Shown piece after piece: positions 1 through 12,244 of a stretch of DNA of 64,000 nucleotides (its first letter is position 1; each line of letters starts with the position of its first letter). The stretch is from positions 124,001-188,000 of the forward strand of contig OENT01000121.1 in assembly GCA_900239685.1 (NCBI GenBank), given 5' to 3'. Made by a program: the position numbers and the translations under genes. The notes under the pieces were generated by a model that searched no databases, was not told where the DNA came from, and saw only the letters and a list, made by a program, of their open reading frames with translations. The stretch comes from Rotaria macrura. Lineage: Eukaryota; Rotifera; Eurotatoria; Philodinida; Philodinidae.

Positions 1-22
1 AAGACAACAAAAAAAAAAAAAA

Positions 23-3000
23 CTAAACTAAGAAGAAAAGCGAAACTCTTCTTCTTACATTTGATCTCCACGCGCCTAAGAAAATCTCAGAGTAGAATTA
101 TTAGATATATATATATATGTATTGGAATAAGTTGAGTTTCTTACCATTTTCATCTGAGAAACAATTTTGACAATGAAGTCGATTACTTCGAACACGAACA
201 TCTGTTCCTTCGAATGATGATGATAATGGAATATTACAAACAAAACATCGAAAACATTCTATATGATAGTATAAATCAAGCGATTCAATAACCATGGCTG
301 AACCTTGACCTAAAATTAAACGCATGAAAAATATCAATTAACCAACAAGAGAAGAATTCATTATTACCTAATTCATCGCTACATCTTGAACAACGTAATT
401 TACCACTAACAGACAACACTCGATTATTATTACTATTGATCGTTGTTCTTATTGGCGATTTTCTAGAAGAGAAAAAAAAAACATGTATAAAATTGACATG
501 GATTTTAGTCTTTTTGCTTACGTTGGATACTTCGTTCGATGCTGTCGATTATTTGATGGATCGAAATCTCTTTGTTGTTGAGTAGTTCGTGATTGATGCT
601 GATGATAATAGAGAGGAAGTTCATTATTATGATCATCATAATGAAATGGCACACATTGATTTTGTATTGGTCTATTCATGTGTTGTAATTCTTGGTGATG
701 TTGAAAATTTTGTGATGTAGTTCGAAGGTCACCACCATTTCGTTCACTATTGTACGAAGATGATTGTGACGGATGTGTTGACGGCGTTGATATTATTATT
801 GGTGGCTTTCTTTGGTTATCAGCGATCCACGAATGATCGTCAAAGTGACTTTTCTTTGGTGCTTGATTGAGTGTTGTATGGAGTTGTTTACTGTAAAAAA
901 ATAGGGTAGACCAATAAGAGAAATTCTACGATCGATTTATTATTATTTAGACCTGGTAATACGTTGTTGTGGTAGTTTTTCATCTAGTTGCATTGAAGGT
1001 ATTCTTACATGTTGTTGTTGTTGATATACGGGTGGTGCAGATATATTAACTCTTAATTCATTAACTGTACGATCAGATGGCTGTGAATTAGATGATCGAT
1101 TTATTGTCGGTGTGAACTCTTGTAAGTATCGTTTATCATAATTTGATGATGATTGTTGTTGTTGTTGTTCGTTTTGATTTTCTGAATAGTGAATTGCATT
1201 TTCATATGAATTGATAGTTACGCCATAGAGTCGATTATTATTATTATTATTATTAGCATTAGAATCTTGTCGTTGAATGGAAGGTGATAATGATGATGAT
1301 GATGACGATGATGATGTTGCTTTTACTCTAGAGTTTGATAATGCAGCATTTGTTAAATCGATTGGTATCGTTATTGGTCGTTGTTCCTAATAGAAAAACT
1401 AATTTCTAAGAAAAATGCTTATAGTTGATTGACAAATACTCGTGGTGTTTGCGAATGAGGGAAACCAAGTAAAAGTTCTTGTTGTAATTGGCTCATCTGT
1501 TTTTCAACTGATGAACGTACTTGAGCAATAGGAGAATCAACCAGTAATGGATCATTATTGTTAATATCGGATGTTCCATGTAATAAGGTATCAACTGATG
1601 TCAATGGTACAAGTGGTGGCTTAGGAGTTGTTATTTTAAATGATGGTGTATCGATAAGATTTGATGAAATTAATGTTGGATTTGAAAGAACTAGAAAAGA
1701 AAAAAAAGAATAAGATTCCTAAGAAAATGTATTGAGAACACAAGAGTTGATAATTTACGTGTATGAACGACTTCTCGAGTTGTTGATTTATTTATAGTTG
1801 TTGATTGTTCTTCGATAGTAGTACCTATTGTCTGAAAAAGGATAAATGAAATCGCTATGCAACACGAAATGTCACAAAATAACAACAAAAATATAGAAGT
1901 TGAAACAGTAGTAAAGTAGTAGTAGTAGTAGTAGTAATACAAATATTAATAGAAGTAGTCATTCATGCATGGAATAATTCATTAGTACGTGATGTAAATC
2001 ATTGAAACGAATGTACGATATATACATATAAAGATTGATTTTGATTAATCAATAATGGAAATGAAAAGTTTTACTTGGTGTTTTACTATTCTATCGTAAT
2101 CATTTATCAAGTATTACTTCTAAAGTGACTCTGGAGAAAATGAAATGGAAATCATAAGTTTAGAAATACAATATCTATCACTATACAGAGATATCTACAT
2201 ATATGCCCTCTAGAAATTAAGCAAGCCAATGAAATCTAATGGCTCTTAAAACTACACTAGACAAAATTGAATCTGATACTATTGTTACTGTTTTTGTTTT
2301 ATTTTTCAAGAAGAAGAATTTCTAATAGGGTGCACATGCATGAACGTACTGAACCAAAAAAAACAACATTTTACAAAACAACAGAGTTTTCTTTTTCGTA
2401 CTGACTACTCATCTGTGATTATTATTTTTTTTTCATTGTTTGACGAAGTAAATACGTTTAACAATACAATCATATTCGAATATGTTATGTGACAGAAAAA
2501 ACAGAACGACGCATAAATGAATTAGTCATGGAAACCAATTTCAAAAAAAAACAAAAGAAAGAACATTGAAAGGCAACAAAAAAAATTCTGTCATTCACCA
2601 AACATCAAGAGTGATGATTAGTGAATATGTGTCTGTTTTCTTTTTATGTGCATAAAATTTGTTTGAGTTGTTGAGATAGAAGACGTGCAGTTAAATAGAT
2701 AATATTATTCTTATTATTGATTAATCAATCACACATGTTCGACTACCTCATTTTTCACAGTTTTGTTGATGCTGTTCGATGGTTCAAGCATCTTTCGAAA
2801 GGCTTCAATTGGCGATGAATGAGTGAAATTCTGAACAACACAAAACAATACCTATGCATGTGTCGCTGTTATTCGTTTCAATTAATGAACAAACGAAAAT
2901 CAGATTCAGCTCTTTTTTTTTTAGCAATATGTTTCACTGGACATGCATTAATTTATGTGAAAAAATCTCAGCAGCTCTTCTTTTCAACATATACATATAT

Positions 3001-6000
3001 ATATATATTATGTAGAGATGAATCAGCCAGATTAAAAGCAAAAAGAAATCTTACTGTTTCATTGGTTTTTGGCATATCGATATTAATGGAAGCTGTTGAA
3101 CGGAATGGTTTTGGTGCGAATATGTTTAATGATGGTGATGGTGATGTTGGCAATTGATTGATAGGCACATTGGTAGCTGCATCAGAGGTTGAAATCGATG
3201 AAGACGTAGAAAGTGGAGCAACAGGAGAAGGTGGAATGGGAGGAGAAATGCACGGTAAAAATGTATAAACAGGTGATTGAACATTTGATTTTGTCGTTGA
3301 TGATACGAGTATTTTACTTGTGGCTGTAGATATAGAAGGTATTGATGGATTTGATTGTAAATTCGATAGAGGCTTTTGTGGTGACGGTGTTCGACTATGT
3401 TCAAGTGTAACTGTTTGAGAATTATCATCGACAATATCTAATACGAAAAATTGTTAGAAAAAAATCAGTAGAAGTAAAATGTCAAATAAGATATAGTTAC
3501 TATTGCTAATCATAGGAACATTGTTTTATCATTTCACTTAATCCTTAAGAAATGCAATGGATAACAATGTAGTTATTGACTCGTTTTCGAATAAGGTTAC
3601 AGAACTAGCTCAAAGTTCAATATTGATCTTAATATCAAATATTTAACTTTTAATTAAATGAATTTTCTATAAAAATTTTATTTAATCAAGTAGAAATAAT
3701 AGATTCAAGGTTCGAGAAGAACTTCTCGAAGCTATATATAGTAATGTCATTTAAAAAAAGAAAAATTATAAACTAAACAAAGATTTGGCATATTTTTGAA
3801 AACCTTTTTCATTTAAACAAATATGAATTTCAAACAAAAGAATAAACTAAATGTATTTTCTTAATGCTTGTGAAATGTTTAATGTCTAGTCTGAGACAAT
3901 ATTCTTATAACTGATTATTGTATTCAAAATCATACGTTCTTTAAACATGTTGGACTCGATAATGTACGTATAAGTATGTCCACATGTAATTTATTTTTCT
4001 ATTACTTGGAAAATCGTTTCCATTGTTCTGTTCATAACGTTTGCTTCAAGAAGACAACGTTTGACTGAACAATCAAAATAGCCTCGAAGACAAATGTAAG
4101 ATTTATATATCGCATAATGTTCAACGTGATTCATAATACTTTCAAGAGTATCATACAAATATTGAACTACTAATGCATAATACAGTCGTTTAGTGTTCTT
4201 TCACAATTACTTAAGATACGATCGTTATCAAGTATATTCTAGAAAATTTTCTAGAAGCTGAAAATGACTATGGTTCCATGTACGAATATAGTCTTCGCAT
4301 AGAAATATTGAAAAGATGTTAATATTAGTTTTTTGTTTATTATTGATCGTTCTAATTCATTTGTTATAACGAGGCGAAAGATCGTCGATTAAAAATGTTG
4401 TTAATATTAGGAGTAGTACGAAGATATTACTGATGACAAAATTTCTTAGATCTCTTGTTTTTTTTTACATAATAAGCATGGATAAACATAAGAAAATCTT
4501 TTTTACCTTCGTAAGTTTTAACGATCAATTTAATACTACCACGTAGATTTCGTTCTTTAAGAATTTTTCGTACTTGATCAAATGTCATATGTTCAATATT
4601 TTCATCATTCATCGATATTATTTCATCATCAATACATAATCCAGCTTTATCAGCGGGACTACCTGAAAGAAAGAAAAAAACAATATACACAATATAATAT
4701 TTGTTTTACATCGACGAGTTCTAATGTTGACCTTCTTCAAGTGTTGAAATATAAACTGGACGATTTTGAGCTGGGCCCCCATCGAGTTTAAAACCAAAAC
4801 CACGCACCTCAATTGGCTTTTCAATAAATATATCATGGATTTTTGCTGGACCCTAAATAAAATTGTATGATTAAGTAGATATATTCAAGTATCAAAATTG
4901 ATTTATATTTACTCTATTTCGTGGTGGTGGTGGCAATGGGGGTGGGGGTGTTGGACTCTTCGATTCTATTCGAACGGGTGTTGATAGTTGTGCATTGGGT
5001 ACATGTGCTGCAGTTGACGGTGATTCAACGATCGATAGCAGAGGAAATAATTGAGTTTTTGGCTTAACTTCAGGTTCATCGAAACTAGAATTGACAAAAA
5101 AAAAAGACACATAACCGAGATATAATCATGAAGTATCTCGATTATGAATAATATTCAGACGTTTTAGTCGAAACAGGAGTTGAAGATTCATTATTCGATA
5201 TAGTTGTTGTTGCTGCCGTCGTTGATTCATTATCTGCACGAATCGGATTCGAGCTTTGTTTTCGTTTTAGTTCACGTTTTTGCCGCCAATTTTCAACAGC
5301 CTACAAATGCAATTATAAAAAAATATTAAATCTATTGTTATTGAATTATTTTTGAATTGTTAATAAAAATTCAATTATTTATTTTTTGATTCAACTCAAA
5401 AACATGAATATCTTTTTTCTGGCATTAATCAATAGTCATTATTGGTTTCAACAGAATCTGTCGCTATGAACACCAATAAAGAGAACAAATGTGCGTGATA
5501 CTCTGTTGAACTAAGATAACGTAAAAATAAAAATATAATAAAATAAATGTGAATGTAATCAGAGATGACTACTGTTTCTTATTAATGAATATTTCAAAAT
5601 GAAGAAAAAACTGAAACATAGTACAAACGTACTTCAGTATAGTCCTCGTAGACTTCAGGTTGTCGCGAACGCGTTGCTGCTGCAGCGGCAATACTACTAG
5701 TTGTAGGGGTTGTAGAAGTTTTTCGTGCTGTTGTTACGTTCATTGTCGAACCTTTCATCATAGTTAATACGAATTGAATTGGATATTTAATTGATTTCGA
5801 TTAGACATAGAGAGAAAGAATATGAGAACGATCCATAGTCATCATCATCTAATTGAATGTGTGCCGAGAGGCAAGCATTCGTTTGTGTATGAATGAATAT
5901 CTTCGTTTTTTTTTTCGGTCGTTCGTCGTCTTTACTTGCACCACTACAATTTTAGGCTTTTTTTTGTTTTGTATTTGAGAAAGGTGCGCCGTGTACACTG

Positions 6001-7715
6001 TAGAAGAAGAAAGAATGTAACCTCTTTTTCTTTTTTCGTCTTCTTCTTCTTCCTCTACTGTTTAGACAGCAAGAGAGAGTAATCGAGTTATGCGAACACA
6101 CGTCTTTTGATTCAATCTCGAATAAGAAACCAACAAGCGACTTTCTTCTTTCTTCCCCCTCATCTCTCTCTCTCTCTCGCACACACACACACACACACTC
6201 CTGTCTTCTCTTTAAACAACAACATGAAATCACAAGGAGGACGGCGACGTTGCGGAAAGTGTAATGTCTTGTGATAGCAATAAAAAAATAAAAGAACGAA
6301 AAGGAAACATTTTTAATGTTTTCCCAACGTTTTTGTTGCCGTTATTGTTTGTCTTATCGACAAATGATTTTGTTTTCGAAAACAGATGAAAGTAAAACAA
6401 GCAACGAAGCATATCATGTAGGCTTCCATGCATTCTGCCCTCACTAATCTCTATTACAAATACAACAACTCATTTCACTGGTTGATTGCCAAAAGCGAAA
6501 CAAAAAAAGAAAGAAAGAAAAAAGAAAACGATGGCCATGATGACGCAAGATACTAACGTTACAGATTAGGTAATGCCTATTTCTTGCTTCCGTTTGATAT
6601 GTATATACCAAAGCAGACAAATTCAATTAAGTAAAATATTTGCTCGATTTTCTGAGGTATTTTACTATTCAGATACATCTATATATATACATATAAATAT
6701 ATGTACGTGTGTGACATAAAAAAAGGAATCTGCGCAGGTATAGTTGTAAAGATAAAAATGTGTTGATAAATGTCTCTTGGTGTCGATTTCGCATAAACAT
6801 AAGATTGTGAAAATTTCTGACATTCTTCTTTTATCACTGTAAAAGATAAATAACATTTAGTTCGCTTTTTTTCTCAACTGGAGTAGTATACTTATCTCTT
6901 TTTTTTTTTCAAAAAAAAAAAGGTTAAAACTGTTGAAAGAGAGACATCGACTATGCCAAATTAAAGAAAACTGTCATAAGTACGTAAGTCCTTCGGCGAG
7001 TATAAATGAAAAAGAAAATATTCATTGAACTATTTGATAGGTTCATCAAACTTTTATTAAATCTAACGAGTTTACTTATGTAGGATTGAATCGTTTATAT
7101 AGAAATTTTGAAAAGAGAAAAAGAAATTCTTATCGTCCTTTTTAGAAGGCAAACATAAGTAGATTGATACAAAATGATCGTTTTGAGTATGAAAAAGCTT
7201 ATGGACATAATTACCTTTGACCAATTGGTATCATCATCATGTAGATTAGTTCCTTTTGTACTATTATTAACAGCATTATTATTTTGAGTATTATTTAATT
7301 TAAAGTTTTCTTGTAAACGTTTTCGTGATTCTAACAGTGTTAATTGTTCTTGTGCACGTTCAATTAATTCGTGATTGGGATGAATTTTAACAAACTGTAG
7401 GGGATCATTATTTAATTTATTTACATTCAATGTTCCATGAAAATGCCGTGTTGGTATAGTTGTTGTTGTTGTTGCTGATGATGCTAATTCATCAAAAGAT
7501 TGTGAACGTCCTTGACGATGAAGCGACGAAGTTGAACCGCCATTACCATAAAATTTCGAACTGCCTAATGATGTATAATCAGAATCGACTGAACCTTGAT
7601 CACTATTGTCAAATAATAGTATTTGATTATTTATTATTGTTGTGTTGCTTGTTGAAGATGGTGATAAAAGTATTGGAGAGAAACCATTCAATTGATTTTG
7701 TTGGAAATTTGACAT
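23..7715 (-). CDS. LMO7/LIMCH1-like PDZ-LIM protein (14 exons, about 998 aa)
   Basis: Exons, all in frame: 7715-7215, 5300-5161, 5084-4913, 4852-4732, 4662-4507, 3437-3055, 2830-2747, 1831-1759, 1690-1440, 1386-953, 890-522, 462-368, 309-145, 75-23. The PDZ domain (about residues 276-364) has a GFGFKLDGG binding loop and a GSPADKAGL turn. The C-terminal LIM domain has all eight zinc ligands (C919, C922, H942, C945, C948, C951, C973, C976) and is very close to vertebrate LMO7/LIMCH1 in GQGSAMVIESL. Between them lie low-complexity Ser/Asn/Gln stretches. A proline-rich segment (PPPPLPPPP) before the PDZ could bind SH3, EVH1 or profilin. Family members are actin- and junction-associated scaffolds. 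No calponin-homology domain is visible, so this may be a short form or more 5' exons may lie outside what I can recognise. The last 53-base exon is the least certain part. Confidence 0.85.
5633..5761 (-). CDS. Alternative first exon of the LMO7/LIMCH1-like gene (43 aa)
   Basis: An ATG at 5761 opens 43 codons ending at a GTACGT donor in phase 0. The next exon (5300-5161, beginning AVENWRQKR) starts in phase 0, so this exon and the exon at 7715-7215 can each be joined to it. The two cannot be joined in series: the only acceptor-like AG before this frame puts a stop in phase. The encoded peptide begins MMKGSTMNV and ends EVYEDYTE. Joining here would give a protein of about 874 residues instead of 998. 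This is inference from splice phase; no transcript evidence is available. Confidence 0.6.
6163..6198. repeat. Compound (TC)n-(AC)n microsatellite
   Basis: A run of TC dinucleotides (6163-6178) passes directly into AC dinucleotides (6181-6198). It lies in the first intron of the longer LMO7-like form, about 400 bases upstream of the alternative first exon at 5761. Confidence 0.9.
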
Positions 7716-10700
7716 GATTTTTATGATGATATATCACATCATCATCTAGTGATCACCATCTAAATATATAAAACTAAGGAAAAAAAACGAGAAAAAAAAA
7801 CAATAAAACAAATGAATGGGTACATCATTTATTTTCAAGGATGAAATAGCTTAATTTGAAAAGATGAGAGGGATTGAGGGCGGACCTATAATCTGCTATA
7901 CGTATATAGTAATTTCAAAGTACTAACACTACCCCAATCATCATCACATCATCATCATCATCATCATCGTGGACCATACTGAATAAGACGAGAAAAAGAA
8001 CGACAACGAAACTTTATGCAAATTTATTTATACGTAGGTTATACATGCAAAGAGAGAGAGAGAGAGGAGACCTATTTTCTCGTTTTTTTTTCTTCTTCTT
8101 CTTCTCTGGCCAAACGAGCAATGAGATGTACAGCAAAAATGTTCACTGCGGTTATATACATCTATTTATGATAAAAATCAACGTCATCATTAACGTTCTT
8201 CATCGGTTAGGGTTTTTTGTATGTACAGTAGATGCCTGTGAGTATGATCGAATGTATATATATATATATATATATTTATACATATGTATATGTACCTTAT
8301 AGACAACGAGGTATTCGATTTATTAGTAATACGAAGAGAGAAAAAATTGAAGGGACACTTATTCTACCATTGAAACGTAAATCACCAATGATGCCCGATT
8401 GATTTCTTTACCGATGTAGGTGTATATATGCTTACGTACGAAAAGAACGACAATTTGTTGTAACAACATAGGAATGTCACTAATTCGAATAGAAGACAAA
8501 GAAAAAGAAAAAAATATATATATATTCTAGAACGAAATTTTCATTTAAATTTGTGCACTGATATATAGAAGAAATTTGAGATGATCGAAGAAAAAACACA
8601 TGCACATATACATATACACAAGCAGGCGTCTGCTGCTATTTTCAATGTCATGCCAAGTACTTACTATTCTTTTTCAAGGGCAATGACGATGTGTAACGAC
8701 TGGCTACGGTCAATGGTAGATCATAAATCATCGTTTCTGTATTCTTCTCGACCTACGTCCACTATTCTGCTCTTCTATTTTGACATTCAACGAAAACGAG
8801 TGAGAAAAGGAGAAAAGAAAAAAATAAACGACCAACATACAGAGACAAGTAATTTTTCTCTTTTATTATGCCTAGTTGCATGTCTGATCTGTATAGAAGA
8901 ATAGCAAGCACGTTTTAACATATTGTCCGTCTCACTTTTCATTATTCGTTTTACTTTTATTTCATTCATTATGTGACAATGCTTCGAAAGTTTCATTGTC
9001 ATATACATGTATTCTATATTATCTTGGTTGTTGATGATGCATGACACTGCTATGCATATAGATACGTACAAATATATATATGTATATATATAGGTTCGTT
9101 CCTATTATATATATCTAGAAAATGAGACAAGACAAGGACTTTTTGATCGTTCAGCACCTTTCAGGGATTTTGATGAGTGAATAAGATATGGAGGATCGAC
9201 AAGGATGGTATGTTTCAATCAAAAGAAAAAAGAATATATTTGTTTATAGCTTGACTTTTTTTCCTAGCATACCATTGAGAGTTTATCATCAGATTAAGCA
9301 GACATAATCATACAAAATTTTTTCTCCTTCATCGTTTACTACTCATTGTCCATATGTGTCAAATTAAAAGCGCTTGAAAGACAGATACGCTTGTTCCTTT
9401 GTCGTTCTTCTTCTGTTCTTTCTTGCCGACATCTACTAGAATACAAAAGCGTAAAGTATATTTCCTTCTCTCATTCTCTCGTTAGGCCACATTTGTATGT
9501 CACACCAAGCTGATGTTCAATATACACGTGTACATATACTCTCTCATTCAAAGGTCAACCGAAACTTATATGTATATTCGTGTCAGATAGAGAGTTAGAC
9601 GAAACGGGTAAGCAAACATTCAAACAGATCTCAGGGAAAGAAAAACGATAGTGATGATTGTACGAACGGCTGAGTGCATGATTGCCTTCAAGTAATCAAC
9701 ATATATTTCGACAGCTAACAATAACAACGATGTAAACGTAGTAATCAAAGTCAAAGTTGATGAACGTATACATTTATATGTCAAACGATTAGTACCCCAT
9801 CAGTTAAGGACACTACAAAGATAAAAAACAAATGTACAAAGGTAATTAGAAAAAACAAAATCATTTGTCACGAATGTTCATAGTTGTGATTGATTGATTG
9901 GTTATAGAAGACGAATTTCCGAAACATGTCAAATAAAAATTTGATAGGTCATAGTGAATGACCTTTCATCGAATTTAGGTTTTATATTAAGATAATCCGA
10001 CTCTTAGCGTCCTCTGAAAAAAAAAACTACAACAAAGCATGATCGAAAATGTTTTACTATTTCTTGATAAATAAAATTCTTCTGAATATGTAATAACATT
10101 TCAATATAGAATACGAGGCTCATGATTGACACGAGTTCTCGAAGATTAGCACATAATCTGGCGCAGTAAAATTAATAAAAACGAATTGAATGATTTACTT
10201 TCACTTGACATAGATAGAAAATATTTTAATATGATCAGCGTAAGCCTTGTCTATTTCTTTTTGGATATCTCTTTACACGAATTTTCAACATATGTCGAAT
10301 GCAAGAATCTCTCTCTCTATCTCGTGAGACTTTTATATTATGACAAATATAATTGCTAATAGTTAGTCGAATAGAACAGAGCAGAACAATTGCGTGACAA
10401 ACACTTTTCTTATGCATAGATTTAACGATGGTTTCTCTTTATAAATTTGTTCAAGAGATGGTTATCCAATACCTGACAATTAAAAATCTAAAACTGTTAT
10501 CACAGAAAAAAAGCTGTAGGTTCAAGGTTACTTTGGTTTTTTTTATATGTTTGCTCGAATAGTACAAATTTGTTTCATGTTTTTTCTTTTGTGCAATCAA
10601 ACACAATGTGATTTGATCTACTAAATATCATTTATCGATATCTCAGCGAATTTTCCTAGTTTATGATACAATCATTACGAATATCAAGAAATCGATACCG

Positions 10701-12213
10701 ATGTGGTTGCTACATTTATTTTAACACATTGTTATTTGTGAAGTATAAAAGTAATTAGTTTCTTTTATACTTGTCATATAAATAATTATCGACGCAAATG
10801 AAATTTTGATGCATTAATTTTTTTCTGAGACTGACATTCTACGTTGTATTTGTCATAGTGTATCATTAACTGATCATTGATAGATATGTTCTACATTAAT
10901 TTTATTCAGAATTAGTAACACACAGAAAAAGATTGATGCAAAACATTGCCATGTTTTACTGATTATTGACGATAAATAAAAATCAATAATCGAGATAATT
11001 CATATATTTTGTTAAGTACAATGAAACATTCAAATGAACCAAGAAGACGAAATAAAACAACTAGATCATAAGAATCTTGTATTCTTCTATCAGAGAATTT
11101 TCTATCACATGTTTTGAATTGAATGATTACTTGGCTACAAATTATTCGAGAGACTTGATAGAAATTTACGATTAACTTTTCATCGAACATTAGATCTTCG
11201 TTGTACAACGTCGATAAAATTGTGAAGATAAATTCGAAATGATGATTTCACTAAATATGTGAATTATATAGATACTCGCAACTTGAACTATTGTCTTTAT
11301 TTATCTTAATGAATGGTTGAAGTAAATCTCGATCATGTAAACATCGAATCAATCTAAGCATTGTTACTAGTTAATTTTGAAAATACTTCAATGCACTATT
11401 AGGATTATTTAGATATGAACATTAACTTGGTGGTTATTCGTCCATGACCTGTCCTTTCATGACTTTGACTCATGAGGATTAGAACAACAGGTATTTGAAA
11501 TCTATACTATCAAGTTTTCATACGTTTCTACTTGTAACTAGTGATATTCAAGATCATTCACTATTGATAAAGTATCATGACACATCCTCTGCAAGATAAT
11601 AACAGTTAAGATAAATGCACAAAAGATATCATCAATGAGTGTTTTTAACGATAATATTTCATCTTTGAAATCAAGAACAATTAAAAGGTAACGAAATATC
11701 TAAATTGTCAATCAGAGATGAGCTACACGTAGATCGTTTGATATTGAATCGATAGATCATTTTAGTTTTATGGTTTGATTGTTTTATTGTCATCAAAGTG
11801 TTCGTAGTTTTGTTTTATTTCGATTATTCGTTAAGTCTTGACAATAATATTTCAAGTTAAAGTTATTGAAATGAACGTCTTGTAAAATACATAAATATAA
11901 ATAAGTATAGAATTCATTACGTCATGTAGAGTTATTGCGAACTGTCTAAAATTTCTACTTGTTATATCAGTTTCAAAACGAAAGCAAGCCGAAAAAAAAG
12001 AATGAAGAAAAAATGACGAACATATGAAAGTGATAGTGATGATAGTGACACTATTTGACTTTCAATGTTGAAAAGAAAGAGAAAGGAAATCATTTCAAAC
12101 ACAAGCGATACATGGGTATATAAAGAAACATGCACAGAGAATCACAGACAAGCGAATACGAAAAGAAAACGATGAAAAAAACCTATTGACATAAATTCAC
12201 CTAGGAGATAAAT
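7716..12213. other. Intergenic stretch, no gene recognised
   Basis: About 4.5 kb between the LMO7-like first exon and the poly(A) signal of the K2P channel gene. It holds an ATC trinucleotide run near 7938-7968, a GA run near 8050-8067, a TA run near 8253-8275, and scattered homopurine tracts. The open frames here are short, rich in microsatellite-encoded residues, and lack splice-phase support. The promoter of the LMO7-like gene presumably lies at its left end. Confidence 0.6.
7938..7968. repeat. (ATC)n trinucleotide repeat
   Basis: A near-perfect run of ATC/TCA units about 220 bases upstream of the LMO7-like long-form start codon. Confidence 0.85.
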
Positions 12214-12219
12214 TTTATT
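12214..12219 (-). terminator. Poly(A) signal of the K2P channel gene
   Basis: The plus strand reads TTTATT, which is AATAAA on the coding strand, 26 bases beyond the K2P stop codon. Confidence 0.6.
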
Positions 12220-12244
12220 TCTTTCTATTCATTATAATTAGCTA

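Noticed and set aside
3126..3434. Minus-strand 102-codon His/Leu-rich frame
   Set aside because: It is a shadow in another frame of the 383-base LMO7-like exon 3437-3055, whose own frame fits both neighbours.
8206..8216. Single GGTTAGGG-like telomeric heptamer, with another reversed near 19116
   Set aside because: Isolated single units, not arrays; expected by chance.
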